Of a stretch of DNA of 49,700 nucleotides, positions 9,000 through 18,558 are shown in pieces. A program made the position numbers and the translations under genes. Every line of letters starts with the position of its first letter. Position 1 is the first letter of the stretch. Under the pieces are notes generated by a model. It was not told the origin of the DNA and did no database searches. It saw nothing but the letters and a program-made list of their open reading frames with translations. This DNA comes from Bacillota bacterium (GTDB taxonomy: Bacteria; Bacillota; Clostridia; Acetivibrionales; DUMC01): assembly GCA_013314855.1 (NCBI GenBank), contig JABUEW010000014.1:1-49700 (forward strand), read 5' to 3'.

Positions 9000-9758
9000 C
9001 TACATGCTTTTAAGGTTCCTGAAACTTATAGCAAGGCTCTCAAAGGGATCCCTCAAGCAAATATCCTGTTCTACACAATACCATTTGACTCCAATGTCTT
9101 TGCATGTATTTAGGATTGCAGGCCAATTTAGATTCCCTTCCCCAATTTCAGCAAATATCTGTTTGTCTTCTTTTATAGCCATATCTTTAAGGTGAATTAC
9201 ATCCATGCGCCCCTTCACCTTCTTAATCCACTCTACAGGATCAGCACCTCCTGCCTGCACCCAGTATGTGTCAATCTCAAAGCCGAATACTTCAGGATCT
9301 GTCTCATTTAGAAGTATTTCCATGCCTGTCTTTCCATCAAATTTTTCAAATTCAAATTTGTGATTATGGTACACAAATTTAAGCCCCTCATCCGCAAATT
9401 TCCGGGCAATCTTTGAAAATTCCTTCGCAAATTTTACAAATCCTTCTGCATTTTTCCTATATTCAGGCGGCATGCTGCCCAAGCCTATATATTCGCAGTC
9501 CCAAATTTTATGTTCTTCTACAAGCGCATCAAAATCATTTATCATCCTGTTATAAGGCATATGAGTTACTATAATTTTTACACCGGCCTCATCTGCCAAA
9601 TCCTTTAGATGATAAGGATCTATTGCGCCAAACCCCGACACCTGCACGGCATCATAGCCTATTTCCTTAACCCTATGCAAGGTCTTTTTAATATCTTCAG
9701 GAGTTTGCGTAAAATTCCTCACAGTATATAATTGCGCAACAATTTTCTTAGTATCCAT
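9000..9758 (-). CDS. Sugar phosphate isomerase/epimerase, second paralogue
   Basis: A second TIM-barrel isomerase/epimerase (252 aa from the chosen start), with VKIIVTHMPY, VYHNHKFEFEKFDG (the N-H-x-E metal-binding strand), FEIDTYWVQAGGADPVEWI and DVIHLKDM. The frame is open to 9869, but the family-like start MDTKKIVAQLYTVRNF at 9758 has GGAGGT 8 nt upstream; an ATG at 9791 with its own AGGAGA is the alternative. It is the first gene of the three-gene sugar operon and is divergent from the AraC regulator. The HNH-x-E pattern resembles inosose dehydratase/hydroxypyruvate isomerase-like members; the substrate is unknown. Confidence 0.9.
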   Translation of the reverse strand: MDTKKIVAQLYTVRNFTQTPEDIKKTLHRVKEIGYDAVQVSGFGAIDPYHLKDLADEAGVKIIVTHMPYNRMINDFDALVEEHKIWDCEYIGLGSMPPEYRKNAEGFVKFAKEFSKIARKFADEGLKFVYHNHKFEFEKFDGKTGMEILLNETDPEVFGFEIDTYWVQAGGADPVEWIKKVKGRMDVIHLKDMAIKEDKQIFAEIGEGNLNWPAILNTCKDIGVKWYCVEQDICLRDPFESLAISFRNLKSM

Positions 9759-9902
9759 AAAATCATACCTCCATCTTTCTTGATCTTCCATGCTTAAAAT
9801 TCTCCTATTTAAGGGTACATTTAAGCCGGGTGCATTTAATTTAAGTGAAGAAAATATATGCCCCCTCATTTACACTCTTCATTTTATTTATTATAATATA
9901 TT

Positions 9903-9956
9903 ATAAAAGCAAAGTCTTTGCTTTTATTGGCCAATAGATTGCTTTTTTTGCTTTTA
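9903..9956. promoter_or_regulatory. Operator-like repeat array between the AraC regulator and the sugar operon
   Basis: An 11-bp perfect inverted repeat, ATAAAAGCAAA (9903-9913) and TTTGCTTTTAT (9917-9927), separated by 3 bp. It is followed by two more direct copies of the half-site: ATTGCTTTTT at 9938-9947 and TTTGCTTTTA at 9947-9956. Copies 2 and 3 are 21 bp apart, about two helical turns. The array lies between the divergent genes, 26 bp before the regulator's start. It is probably the AraC binding site (inference). Confidence 0.65.
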
Positions 9957-9981
9957 ATATTAAATATTAACAGTATGGAAT

Positions 9982-10857
9982 GTGAAAACAATGGATGAAG
10001 TATTTAAAAAATATTTTAAGAATCCCTCCGGTATAATTAATTATTCTCATAGCAAAACCAATACATATACAGGAATGGATTTTCACCTTCATGAGTTCTT
10101 CGAAATATACTTTTTTATTTCAGGTAATGTAAACTATTTTATTGAAAATAAAGTATACCACCTCAAATACGGCGACCTGCTGATAATGAACAACCATGAA
10201 ATACATAGGCCTTCAATTTCTCCAGGAGAACAATACGAGAGAATAGTAATCCATTTTGATCCTTCTATAGTCCAAGTATTCAGTTCTCCGGGCCTAGATT
10301 TGATATCATGCTTTGTCGATAGGCCCAAAGGAGAATATAACAGAGTAAGTTTAAACAAGTCACAGATAGATGAAATACAATATATGTTATCAAAGGTGGG
10401 ACATTATAGCACAAATGTAAATGCTTATTGCAGCATCCTAAAGTTTACTGCTTTTATTGAACTTTTAGTAAATATTAATAAGATATATAATATATATAAT
10501 GCAGTGGAGAATAAAGATGAGTACAGCAAGATCCCTGAAAAACTTGCCTCAATAATAGACTTTATTGATAAAAACCCTGAAAAGGATCTATCTCTTCAGG
10601 CTCTGGAAAAAACCTTTTATATAGACAAGTATTACCTTAGCAGACTATTTAAAAAACATACCGGCAGCAATATTCATGAATATATTTTGTATAAAAGGAT
10701 TTCGAAAGCTAAAAGGCTGTTATCTGAAGGGTACAATATTACCGATACATCAATCATGTGTGGGTTTAATGACTATTCTAATTTTTATAGAATGTTTAAG
10801 AAAACAGTAGGTGTTTCTCCGTCACATTATAAAAAAAACACGGCTTTTAAGTTATAG
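9982..10857 (+). CDS. AraC-family transcriptional regulator with cupin sensor domain
   Basis: A 291-residue regulator. The N-terminal half is a cupin-like ligand-binding domain (FHLHEFFEIYFFISG, then YGDLLIMNNHEIHRP). The C-terminal hundred residues are a double helix-turn-helix with the AraC signature (DKYYLSRLFKKHTG, then SIMCGFNDYSNFYRMFKK, then GVSPSHYKK). It begins at GTG 9982 or ATG 9991; neither has a strong ribosome site. It is divergent from the isomerase/dehydrogenase operon and is likely its activator, sensing a sugar or derivative. The repeat array at 9903-9956 is the candidate target. Confidence 0.93.
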   Translation: MKTMDEVFKKYFKNPSGIINYSHSKTNTYTGMDFHLHEFFEIYFFISGNVNYFIENKVYHLKYGDLLIMNNHEIHRPSISPGEQYERIVIHFDPSIVQVFSSPGLDLISCFVDRPKGEYNRVSLNKSQIDEIQYMLSKVGHYSTNVNAYCSILKFTAFIELLVNINKIYNIYNAVENKDEYSKIPEKLASIIDFIDKNPEKDLSLQALEKTFYIDKYYLSRLFKKHTGSNIHEYILYKRISKAKRLLSEGYNITDTSIMCGFNDYSNFYRMFKKTVGVSPSHYKKNTAFKL

Positions 10858-10876
10858 TCCGCTTATAATACTTCCG

Positions 10877-11887
10877 CTATTTTATTCCCCTCATTTCATA
10901 AGTCTTATCTCTTGTCATTAAATCATTAACAGCCTCTTCAGGGTCTTTTCCATTAAACAGAACATCATATGCTTCAAAAGTTATAGGCATAATAATATTT
11001 TCACGCTTTGCAAGGTTATATGCGGCTCTTGTAGTTGTTACCCCCTCCACTACCATTTTAACCTCACTAATTGCTTCATTTACTGATTTTCCTTTGCCAA
11101 TCAGTATCCCTGCCCTTCTATTCCTACTATGCATGCTGGTGCATGTAACAACTAAATCACCTATGCCCGCAAGTCCTGCAAAAGTCTGAGGATGGGCTCC
11201 AAGAGCCATCCCTAACCTAGTTATTTCTGCAATCCCCCTTGTTATTAATGCAGCTTTAGTATTGTCACCATAGCCTAGGCCATCGGATATTCCCGCACAT
11301 AATGCTATAACATTTTTTAATGCACCGCCCAGCTCAACCCCAATGATATCTTGATTAGTGTAAACCCTGAATTTAGAAGACATAAATATATCCTGGGCAT
11401 ATTCAGCAGCCTGCTTATTACTCGATGCGGCAACATAGGCTGTAGGTATCCCCAGGGCTAATTCTTCCGCATGACATGGGCCTGAAAGCGCAACATAAGT
11501 TGCCCCTGGTATCTCCTGCAAGACTACTTCTGAGAGGCGAAGCCCCGTACTCTCCTCCAGTCCCTTGGAAAAACATGCAATTATCTGCTCATCATTTATA
11601 TAACTTGAAATAACTTTTACATTTGACCTTATTGTTTGTGATGGAATTACCAGTACAACCATATGTGTATTCCTTAAAGCTTCTTCAATATCTGCTGTAC
11701 AGAATACACCCTCAGGTATTTTGACACCTGGAAGCTTTTCAACCTGCTCCCTCGTTTGATTTATCATATCTACCTCTTCTGTAAAAGGTGACCATATTTT
11801 TACTTTATGTCCATTTCCTGCCAGCAATATTGAAAGCGCCGTACCCATACTCCCGGCCCCAATAATCGAAATATTTTTATTTCCCAT
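10877..11887 (-). CDS. gpsA: NAD(P)H-dependent glycerol-3-phosphate dehydrogenase
   Basis: Makes sn-glycerol-3-phosphate from dihydroxyacetone phosphate for phospholipid synthesis. The Rossmann loop SIIGAGSMGTALSILL is at the N-terminus, FSKGLEESTGLRLSEV and GALKNVIALCAGISDGLG mark the active-site lysine region, and GLAGIGDLVVTCTS is family-diagnostic. The ATG at 11887 is chosen: AGGGTGAT precedes it and it lies 4 nt after the plsY stop; an upstream in-frame start would overlap plsY by 38 nt. It is the last gene of the DUF512-der-plsY-gpsA operon. Confidence 0.97.
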   Translation of the reverse strand: MGNKNISIIGAGSMGTALSILLAGNGHKVKIWSPFTEEVDMINQTREQVEKLPGVKIPEGVFCTADIEEALRNTHMVVLVIPSQTIRSNVKVISSYINDEQIIACFSKGLEESTGLRLSEVVLQEIPGATYVALSGPCHAEELALGIPTAYVAASSNKQAAEYAQDIFMSSKFRVYTNQDIIGVELGGALKNVIALCAGISDGLGYGDNTKAALITRGIAEITRLGMALGAHPQTFAGLAGIGDLVVTCTSMHSRNRRAGILIGKGKSVNEAISEVKMVVEGVTTTRAAYNLAKRENIIMPITFEAYDVLFNGKDPEEAVNDLMTRDKTYEMRGIK

Positions 11888-11891
11888 AATA

Positions 11892-12491
11892 TCACCCTGT
11901 CTTTTTACCCAGCTTTGATTCTGTACCATTTATTAACCTTTCAATATTTGAGTGGTGTTTTACAATTACTAGAAATCCTAATGCTATAGAAAAGACTATA
12001 AGCTCAATACTACGGTTAAACAAAATAGCCAGGATAGGCAAAATGATTGCTCCTGTAATAGAACCTAAAGATACGTATCTTGTTAATAAGACAACAACTA
12101 TAAAAGCACCAAGTGCTATTATTGCCAATTTCCAGTCAATAAAAACCATAACTGCAAAAGATGTAAGGACTCCTTTTCCGCCCTTAAATCCAAAATACAC
12201 GGGCCAATTATGGCCAATAATAGCAAATCCTCCTGCAACAATGGCCCCCGTTTGCCCTGCAATATAGTAGCCCACAAAGCAGGAAATAATTCCCTTTAAA
12301 GCATCTCCAATTAATACTAACAGGGCAGCAGTCTTCCCGAGTATCCTCAAAGTATTGGTTACGCCTGCATTTCCACTGCCATGTTTTCTTACATCAACCC
12401 CATAAAACCTGCCGATAACCAATGAGCTGTTTATACTACCCAAAAGATAACCGATAGCTGCAGATATGACAATCCTAAGAATTGTATCCAT
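11892..12491 (-). CDS. plsY: Glycerol-3-phosphate acyltransferase PlsY
   Basis: A 200-residue membrane protein with the three PlsY motifs: GSINSSLVIGRFYGVDVRKH followed by GSGNAGVTN, then GHNWPVYFGFKGGKGVLTS, then a C-terminal KHHSNIERL. It transfers acyl groups from acyl-phosphate to glycerol-3-phosphate, directly using the product of the adjacent gpsA gene. The ATG start shares a base with the der stop codon (TGATG), indicating translational coupling; a TTG one codon earlier is also possible. Confidence 0.96.
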   Translation of the reverse strand: MDTILRIVISAAIGYLLGSINSSLVIGRFYGVDVRKHGSGNAGVTNTLRILGKTAALLVLIGDALKGIISCFVGYYIAGQTGAIVAGGFAIIGHNWPVYFGFKGGKGVLTSFAVMVFIDWKLAIIALGAFIVVVLLTRYVSLGSITGAIILPILAILFNRSIELIVFSIALGFLVIVKHHSNIERLINGTESKLGKKTG

Positions 12492-13825
12492 CAAAACATT
12501 ACCTCACTTTCTTTCTCCTTTATAATAAACTTTATTGGAGTACCTTTAAACCCAAATGTTTTTCTGAGTTGATTTTCAAGATACCTTTCATAAGAATAAT
12601 GCATCAGTTCTTTATTATTCACAAAAATAATAAAACTTGGCGGTTTAATACCCGTCTGAGTTATATAATAAATCTTTAAACTCTTCCCCTTATCAGATGG
12701 AGGCTGTACCATTGCTGTTGCTTCATTTATTACTTCATTCAAAACTCCTGTAGGTATTCTTAATGCAGATTGTTCCCATACTTGCTTTATCAAATCGAAC
12801 AGGCGTCCAACTCTTTGTCCTGTTAATGCAGAAATAAACAACACAGGAGCATACATCATAAAACTCAATTTTTCTAATACCCGCTTTTCATAGTCTTCAA
12901 GGGTACCTGTTTGTTTTTCTACAGAATCCCATTTGTTTACTGCAATTATGGATGCTTTACCCTTTTCATGGGCATAACCGGCAATCTTAGTATCTTGTTC
13001 TGTAACACCATCCTGTGCGTCAATCATAATCAGGCACACATCTGCCCTTTCTATAGCAGTCCATGACCTAATTGTACTATACTTTTCAATGTTATCTGTA
13101 ATCCTGCTTTTTCTCCTTATCCCCGCAGTATCTATAAATATAAACTTATCCTCACCTTTTTCTACATAAGTATCTACGGCATCTCTTGTTGTTCCGGGGA
13201 TATCTGTTACAATAAGCCTTTCTTCCCCAAGAATCCTGTTTATAAGGGATGATTTCCCTACATTCGGTTTCCCGACAACCGCCACTTTAATTGTATCTTC
13301 GTCTAAATCCTCACCATCATCTTCAGGAAAATAATTGTATATTTCATCTAAAAGTTCTCCTATAGCTAAACCATGTATAGATGAAATAGGAATTGGCTCT
13401 CCCATACCAAGGTTATAAAACTCATACACCTCCGGCGGTGTATTTCCAATTCTGTCAACCTTGTTTACTGTCAAAAGTACCGGTTTATTTGTTTTTCTAA
13501 GCATATTGGCCACTTCATAGTCCGAAGAGGTCAGTCCTTCTTTGGCATCAACCATAAAAACAATAACATCAGCAGTTTCAATAGCAATTTCCGCCTGTCT
13601 TCTCATTTGCTGCATTATTTCATCCTGGGCATAAGGCTCAATTCCGCCTGTATCAATCAAAATAAACTTTCTGTTTCTCCATTCTGCTTCAGTATATATC
13701 CTATCACGGGTTATACCCGGCGTATCTTCTACAATTGATATTCTTTTTCCTGCAATATAGTTAAATAAAGCGGACTTGCCTACATTAGGCCTTCCTACTA
13801 TTGCTACAATAGGTTTTGACATCAT
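12491..13825 (-). CDS. der: Ribosome biogenesis GTPase Der (EngA)
   Basis: Double-Era GTPase of 444 residues. The first G domain has GRPNVGKSALFN near residue 9 and DTPGITRDR; the second has GKPNVGKSSLINR near residue 184 and DIPGTTRDAVDT; the NKVD and NKWD G4 motifs are present. A KH-like C-terminal domain ends with the usual RKTFGFKGTPIKF. It acts in 50S subunit maturation. GGAGGT precedes tandem ATGs, and the second (13822) has the better spacing. It follows the DUF512 gene by 18 bp and overlaps plsY. Confidence 0.98.
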   Translation of the reverse strand: MMSKPIVAIVGRPNVGKSALFNYIAGKRISIVEDTPGITRDRIYTEAEWRNRKFILIDTGGIEPYAQDEIMQQMRRQAEIAIETADVIVFMVDAKEGLTSSDYEVANMLRKTNKPVLLTVNKVDRIGNTPPEVYEFYNLGMGEPIPISSIHGLAIGELLDEIYNYFPEDDGEDLDEDTIKVAVVGKPNVGKSSLINRILGEERLIVTDIPGTTRDAVDTYVEKGEDKFIFIDTAGIRRKSRITDNIEKYSTIRSWTAIERADVCLIMIDAQDGVTEQDTKIAGYAHEKGKASIIAVNKWDSVEKQTGTLEDYEKRVLEKLSFMMYAPVLFISALTGQRVGRLFDLIKQVWEQSALRIPTGVLNEVINEATAMVQPPSDKGKSLKIYYITQTGIKPPSFIIFVNNKELMHYSYERYLENQLRKTFGFKGTPIKFIIKEKESEVMF

Positions 13826-13843
13826 TTCACCTCCAAAAGCTTA

Positions 13844-15190
13844 TCAGGTTACTCGTCCTAGAATCCCGTCAACAAATGCTTTACCGTTTACTTCCAAAAC
13901 TTTTAACTCTACACCCAAAATACTTTCTACTAATTTCACCGTATAGTCATCTAAAAATACCTGCCGGTCGAACTTAAGCATTGTTTCAGGAATCAACAGC
14001 TCACATCCCAATTCTTTATCTTTTAGCTCATTAACAATATCCTGTCCTGTTAAAAGCCCTGCTACAGTTACATATTCCCCAAAGAATCTATTTTCTATGG
14101 GATATACATTTATTTTAACATCATTATACCTTTTCTCCAATTCATCTGTCAGCTCTTTTATAAGCTTGTACGCAGAAATTCCGGTTGCTATACTTACAGC
14201 CCTATGAGGTATTTTTTTAACTCCACAGGGCATATTTTGTTTTTCCAGCTTGTGCAAGTATTCATAAAATTCATATTTAAACAAAGAAACAAGGCCAACG
14301 CCGTTTTCCAATTGAGGGAAACCCTCATACTCTTCATGCCCTGGAACTTCATAGCCAGCCATTATATAGAACTCATCTGCAGGGTAAACCACTCTCGAAC
14401 CTTTTTCCACCAGCAATTTCTTTTGCCAGGCTTTAACCTGTGTTAAAATATTACAAGCTTCTTCCTTATCGTAGGGTATTAAATCAAATAAACCCTCTCT
14501 ATACCTGGTTATACCTACCGGTACAACTGAAATACTGTGAACTCGCGGATATAGATTGGAAAGATCCTCAATGGTCTTGTCCAACTCTTTACCATCATTA
14601 ATTCCTCTACACAGTACCACCTGGCAATTTACGTTTATGCCCGCATCAGTCAATTTTACTATCTTCTCAAGCACATTTCCGGCAAATTTATTTCTAAGCA
14701 TGAATACCCTCAAAGATGGGTTGGTTGTATGAACGGAAATGTTTATGGGAGACATGCGGTACCTTATTATTCTATCTATATCCTTATCCTTCAAATTGGT
14801 CAAGGTTACATAATTCCCCATTAAAAATGACAATCTAATGTCATCATCTTTAAAGTAAAGGGTTTCCCTCATACCTTTAGGTAACTGATCTATAAAGCAA
14901 AAAATACACTTATTTGTGCACTTTTTTGTATTGTCAAACAAGGGGTCGGCAAACTCAATTCCCAAATCCTCATAAGTATCTTTTTCAATATCTATTTCCC
15001 ATATATCCCCATCGTCCTTTTGTACCCTGATATTCAGCATATCCTCAGCTATAAAGAATTTGTAATCGAAAATATCTTCTATTTTCTCTCCGTTAATAGT
15101 TAAAATATGGTCTCTCGTACTAATTCCCGCTTCCTCGGCAATACTCCCCGGCAAAACTCTTTGCACTATAGCACCTTTTTTATTACTCAC
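13844..15190 (-). CDS. DUF512 PDZ-radical SAM family protein
   Basis: A 448-residue conserved Firmicutes protein. Residues 1-45 form a PDZ-like domain (AIVQRVLPGSIAEEAGISTRD). A radical-SAM-like cysteine cluster CTNKCIFCFIDQLPKGMR (CxxxCxxC) follows near residue 92, then a TIM-barrel region and the C-terminal DUF512 segment. The biochemical reaction is not known. It commonly sits immediately upstream of der, as here (18-bp gap). The proposed GTG start has only a weak ribosome site (AGGTGAG overlapping it), and the leader carries a 13-bp direct repeat. Confidence 0.9.
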   Translation of the reverse strand: MSNKKGAIVQRVLPGSIAEEAGISTRDHILTINGEKIEDIFDYKFFIAEDMLNIRVQKDDGDIWEIDIEKDTYEDLGIEFADPLFDNTKKCTNKCIFCFIDQLPKGMRETLYFKDDDIRLSFLMGNYVTLTNLKDKDIDRIIRYRMSPINISVHTTNPSLRVFMLRNKFAGNVLEKIVKLTDAGINVNCQVVLCRGINDGKELDKTIEDLSNLYPRVHSISVVPVGITRYREGLFDLIPYDKEEACNILTQVKAWQKKLLVEKGSRVVYPADEFYIMAGYEVPGHEEYEGFPQLENGVGLVSLFKYEFYEYLHKLEKQNMPCGVKKIPHRAVSIATGISAYKLIKELTDELEKRYNDVKINVYPIENRFFGEYVTVAGLLTGQDIVNELKDKELGCELLIPETMLKFDRQVFLDDYTVKLVESILGVELKVLEVNGKAFVDGILGRVT

Positions 15191-15193
15191 CTG

Positions 15194-15232
15194 GACTCTT
15201 ATCCTCCATTGTTCATCTTGACTCTTATCCTC
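15194..15232. repeat. 13-bp direct repeat in the leader of the DUF512 gene
   Basis: GACTCTTATCCTC occurs at 15194-15206 and again at 15220-15232 (period 26 bp), just before the start of the DUF512-der-plsY-gpsA operon. On the transcript each copy reads GAGGATAAGAGTC and so resembles a ribosome site. Confidence 0.6.
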
Positions 15233-15260
15233 TAAACTTACATTAAGCAGTTATTTAGTC

Positions 15261-15290
15261 AAAAAGCAGCAGTTTGGCGCACTGCTGCTT
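15261..15290 (-). terminator. Intrinsic terminator after rpmF
   Basis: Inverted repeat of 10 bp (AAGCAGCAGT at 15264-15273, ACTGCTGCTT at 15281-15290) with a 7-nt loop, followed on the minus strand by TTTTTG. It separates yceD-rpmF from the DUF512-der operon. Confidence 0.85.
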
Positions 15291-15328
15291 TCATATGTTT
15301 TCATGGTTTTAAGTTGGTTCTATGGAAC

Positions 15329-15514
15329 TTATTTAGCTTGTGCCTTCTTTAAAACTACTTTCCTATCATAATAACCGCATTCCTTACAAACTCTATGAGG
15401 AAATGTCAATTTATGACACTGAGGACAAGTCACAAGCGCTGGAGCCGACAATTTCCATTGAGACCTTCTTTTCCCCGTCCTTGCCTTAGACCATTTCCGC
15501 TTTGGGTTTGCCAT
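15329..15514 (-). CDS. rpmF: 50S ribosomal protein L32
   Basis: A 61-residue protein starting MANPKRKWSKARTGKRR, the canonical L32 N-terminus. It carries the zinc-ribbon pairs CPQC and CKEC, so this is the zinc-binding form. TGGAGGTG precedes the ATG. It directly follows yceD, the usual bacterial arrangement, and ends in a strong terminator. Confidence 0.98.
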   Translation of the reverse strand: MANPKRKWSKARTGKRRSQWKLSAPALVTCPQCHKLTFPHRVCKECGYYDRKVVLKKAQAK

Positions 15515-15540
15515 CTGTTACACCTCCATTTACAAGTCTA

Positions 15541-16041
15541 CTATTCAAAAAAAAACTTCAGAACCTCCATTTGCGGATTTACATACCTTTCCTCACTACA
15601 ACTGCACTTTCCCTCATTCAGGTTGCTTCCACATATTGGGCAAAGTCCTTTACATTCATCACTACAGATCTGTTTCATAGGTAAATTTAAAATAATATAA
15701 TTTTTTAGTATTATATCTATATCAAGGTAATCACCTTCATAAGTAAATACATCATCTTGAGGGGTAACCCTTGCGGCATTAAGTATATTTTCATTAACCC
15801 CTATTGACATATTTCCGTGAATATTATTCAAGCACCTGTAACAATTAATATCATATTCAAACTTTATAATGCCTACAAAGTTTAATAACCCTTTCAATCT
15901 AGTTAGAGTCCCTTTAAAACTAACGTTTCCAGGCAAAGTGTAACCATTTATTGGGCTTTCGAGTCCTTCAACCTTATCATTATATTCTATCTCTAAACAA
16001 CCGCTTTCATTTTTTAAAATATCCGATATATTGATTTTCAT
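15541..16041 (-). CDS. yceD: DUF177/YceD family protein
   Basis: About 166 residues of the YceD (DUF177) family, linked genetically to 23S rRNA maturation and almost always located upstream of rpmF. Visible features are the central CYRCLNNI pair and the C-terminal cysteine-rich segment CSDECKGLCPICGSNLNEG, which probably binds zinc in Firmicutes homologues. ATG at 16041 is chosen over the upstream GTG because AAGAGG lies 8 nt before it. Transcription very likely starts from the near-perfect promoter at 16072-16100. Confidence 0.93.
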   Translation of the reverse strand: MKINISDILKNESGCLEIEYNDKVEGLESPINGYTLPGNVSFKGTLTRLKGLLNFVGIIKFEYDINCYRCLNNIHGNMSIGVNENILNAARVTPQDDVFTYEGDYLDIDIILKNYIILNLPMKQICSDECKGLCPICGSNLNEGKCSCSEERYVNPQMEVLKFFFE

Positions 16042-16071
16042 AAGCCCCACCTCTTAAAACTGACAAAAGTA

Positions 16072-16100
16072 ATTATACTAACTAACATAAGCCTTGTCAA
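16072..16100 (-). promoter_or_regulatory. Consensus sigma-A promoter for yceD-rpmF
   Basis: On the minus strand: TTGACA, exactly 17 bp, TATAAT, i.e. both hexamers match consensus. It lies about 30 bp upstream of the yceD start, as expected for a highly expressed ribosomal operon. Confidence 0.88.
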
Positions 16101-16135
16101 GAGTGATATTTTGGCTGTGCAATCTTGTCCCGTAA

Positions 16136-17341
16136 TTATTTTGAAGCCGTAAGTTTCAGGGTCTCTCTGGCAATTTCCAATTCTTCATTTGTAGGTATTA
16201 CAAGGGTCCTGACCTTTGCATCCTCTGTACTTATATCAATTTCTTTACCCCTTGCATTTTTATTTTTCTCCCAGTCTATACTAATTCCCAGGTAATCTAA
16301 CCCCTTTAGTACTTTTTCTCTTACAATTTCATTATTTTCTCCTATTCCTGCAGTAAATATAACAGCATCTACTCCCTCGGTCACTGCCGAATACTCTCCG
16401 ATATACTTTTTAACCCTGTAGCAAAAAACATCAATTGCAAGTTGAGCTCTTTCATTTCCATTATCTGCTGCAACCTGTATATCCCTAAAATCACTGCTTA
16501 CACCGGATATGCCCAGTACCCCCGACTTTTTATTCAAGTATTCATTTACTTCCTCTATAGACATTTTTTCCTTTTCCATTAAGAAAAATACAACAGCCGG
16601 ATCAATTGTACCGCTTCTGGTTCCCATTGCCAAACCTGCAAGTGGTGTAAAACCCATACTGGTATCTACCGATTTTCCATTCTTTATGGCGCAAATACTT
16701 GCACCATTCCCGAGATGGCAAGAAATCAGCCTTAATTCTTCCAGAGGCCGGTTTAGCATTGCTGCAGCTCTCTGGGCTACGTACTTGTGTGAAGTCCCAT
16801 GAAATCCATATTTACGAACTCCATGTTCCGTATACAATTCATATGGCAGTGCATATAAATATGCATATTTAGGCATTGTCTGATGGAATGCCGTATCAAA
16901 AACAGCAACCATAGGAGTATTTGGCATTATTTCTTTACATGCTTCTATCCCTGTTATATTGGGAGGATTATGAAGAGGTGCAAGCTTAATACATTCTTTT
17001 ACGGCTTTCATTACTTCCTCATCAATGATTACTGAATTATGGAATTTTTCTCCTCCATGTACCACTCGGTGTCCAACTGCAGATATTTCCGACATATCCG
17101 ATATAACACCCAAATCTTTATCTGTTAAAGCAGTAATTGCTTCCTGTACTGCAGTTTTATGATCCGGCATGTTCTTTTCTATAATAATAGTATTATTACC
17201 GTATTTGGTATATTTAAGAATAGAATTATCTATTCCTATCCTATCGCATAACCCCTTAGCAAGTATAGTTTCGGTAGTCATATCAATCAACTGGAATTTT
17301 AAGGAAGAACTTCCTGAATTAATTACTAAAATCTTTTTCAT
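16136..17341 (-). CDS. ackA: Acetate kinase
   Basis: A 401-residue ASKHA-fold kinase producing ATP from acetyl phosphate. [11 protein letters not shown] is at residues 8-18, [10 protein letters not shown] near 90, [12 protein letters not shown] near 145, the catalytic region [12 protein letters not shown] near 180, and GTRSGTIDP and AGIGENN further on. Length is standard. It lies 19 bp downstream of pta in the same direction, giving the classic acetyl-CoA to acetate ATP-yielding route. Confidence 0.98.
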   Translation of the reverse strand: MKKILVINSGSSSLKFQLIDMTTETILAKGLCDRIGIDNSILKYTKYGNNTIIIEKNMPDHKTAVQEAITALTDKDLGVISDMSEISAVGHRVVHGGEKFHNSVIIDEEVMKAVKECIKLAPLHNPPNITGIEACKEIMPNTPMVAVFDTAFHQTMPKYAYLYALPYELYTEHGVRKYGFHGTSHKYVAQRAAAMLNRPLEELRLISCHLGNGASICAIKNGKSVDTSMGFTPLAGLAMGTRSGTIDPAVVFFLMEKEKMSIEEVNEYLNKKSGVLGISGVSSDFRDIQVAADNGNERAQLAIDVFCYRVKKYIGEYSAVTEGVDAVIFTAGIGENNEIVREKVLKGLDYLGISIDWEKNKNARGKEIDISTEDAKVRTLVIPTNEELEIARETLKLTASK

Positions 17342-17360
17342 ACTATACCAACCCCCATCA

Positions 17361-18383
<1,023 letters not shown>

Positions 18384-18466
18384 TCAACATCAAACAAAAA
18401 TAAAATTAAAATAATTTATTACCAGGTCATAATAGCTGCTCGTATCAAGCTTTTCCGGCCATTTCT

Positions 18467-18495
18467 ATTATATACAATACGTTTATTGTATACAA
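18467..18495 (-). promoter_or_regulatory. Promoter with internal inverted repeat upstream of pta-ackA
   Basis: On the minus strand: TTGTAT, 17 bp, TATAAT. Most of the spacer and part of both hexamers lie inside an 8-bp perfect inverted repeat (TATACAAT at 18471-18478, ATTGTATA at 18485-18492, 6-bp gap), a plausible repressor site (inference). Confidence 0.6.
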
Positions 18496-18558
18496 GATAA
18501 GTAACATAAAAATTATTTAGCAATATAAAAAATTAATGATAAAAAAAGAATGTTGCTG

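Noticed and set aside
9903-9927. Inverted repeat read as an intrinsic terminator
   Set aside because: It lies between two divergent starts, is A/T-rich with a 3-nt loop, and is accompanied by direct half-site copies, so an operator is the better reading.
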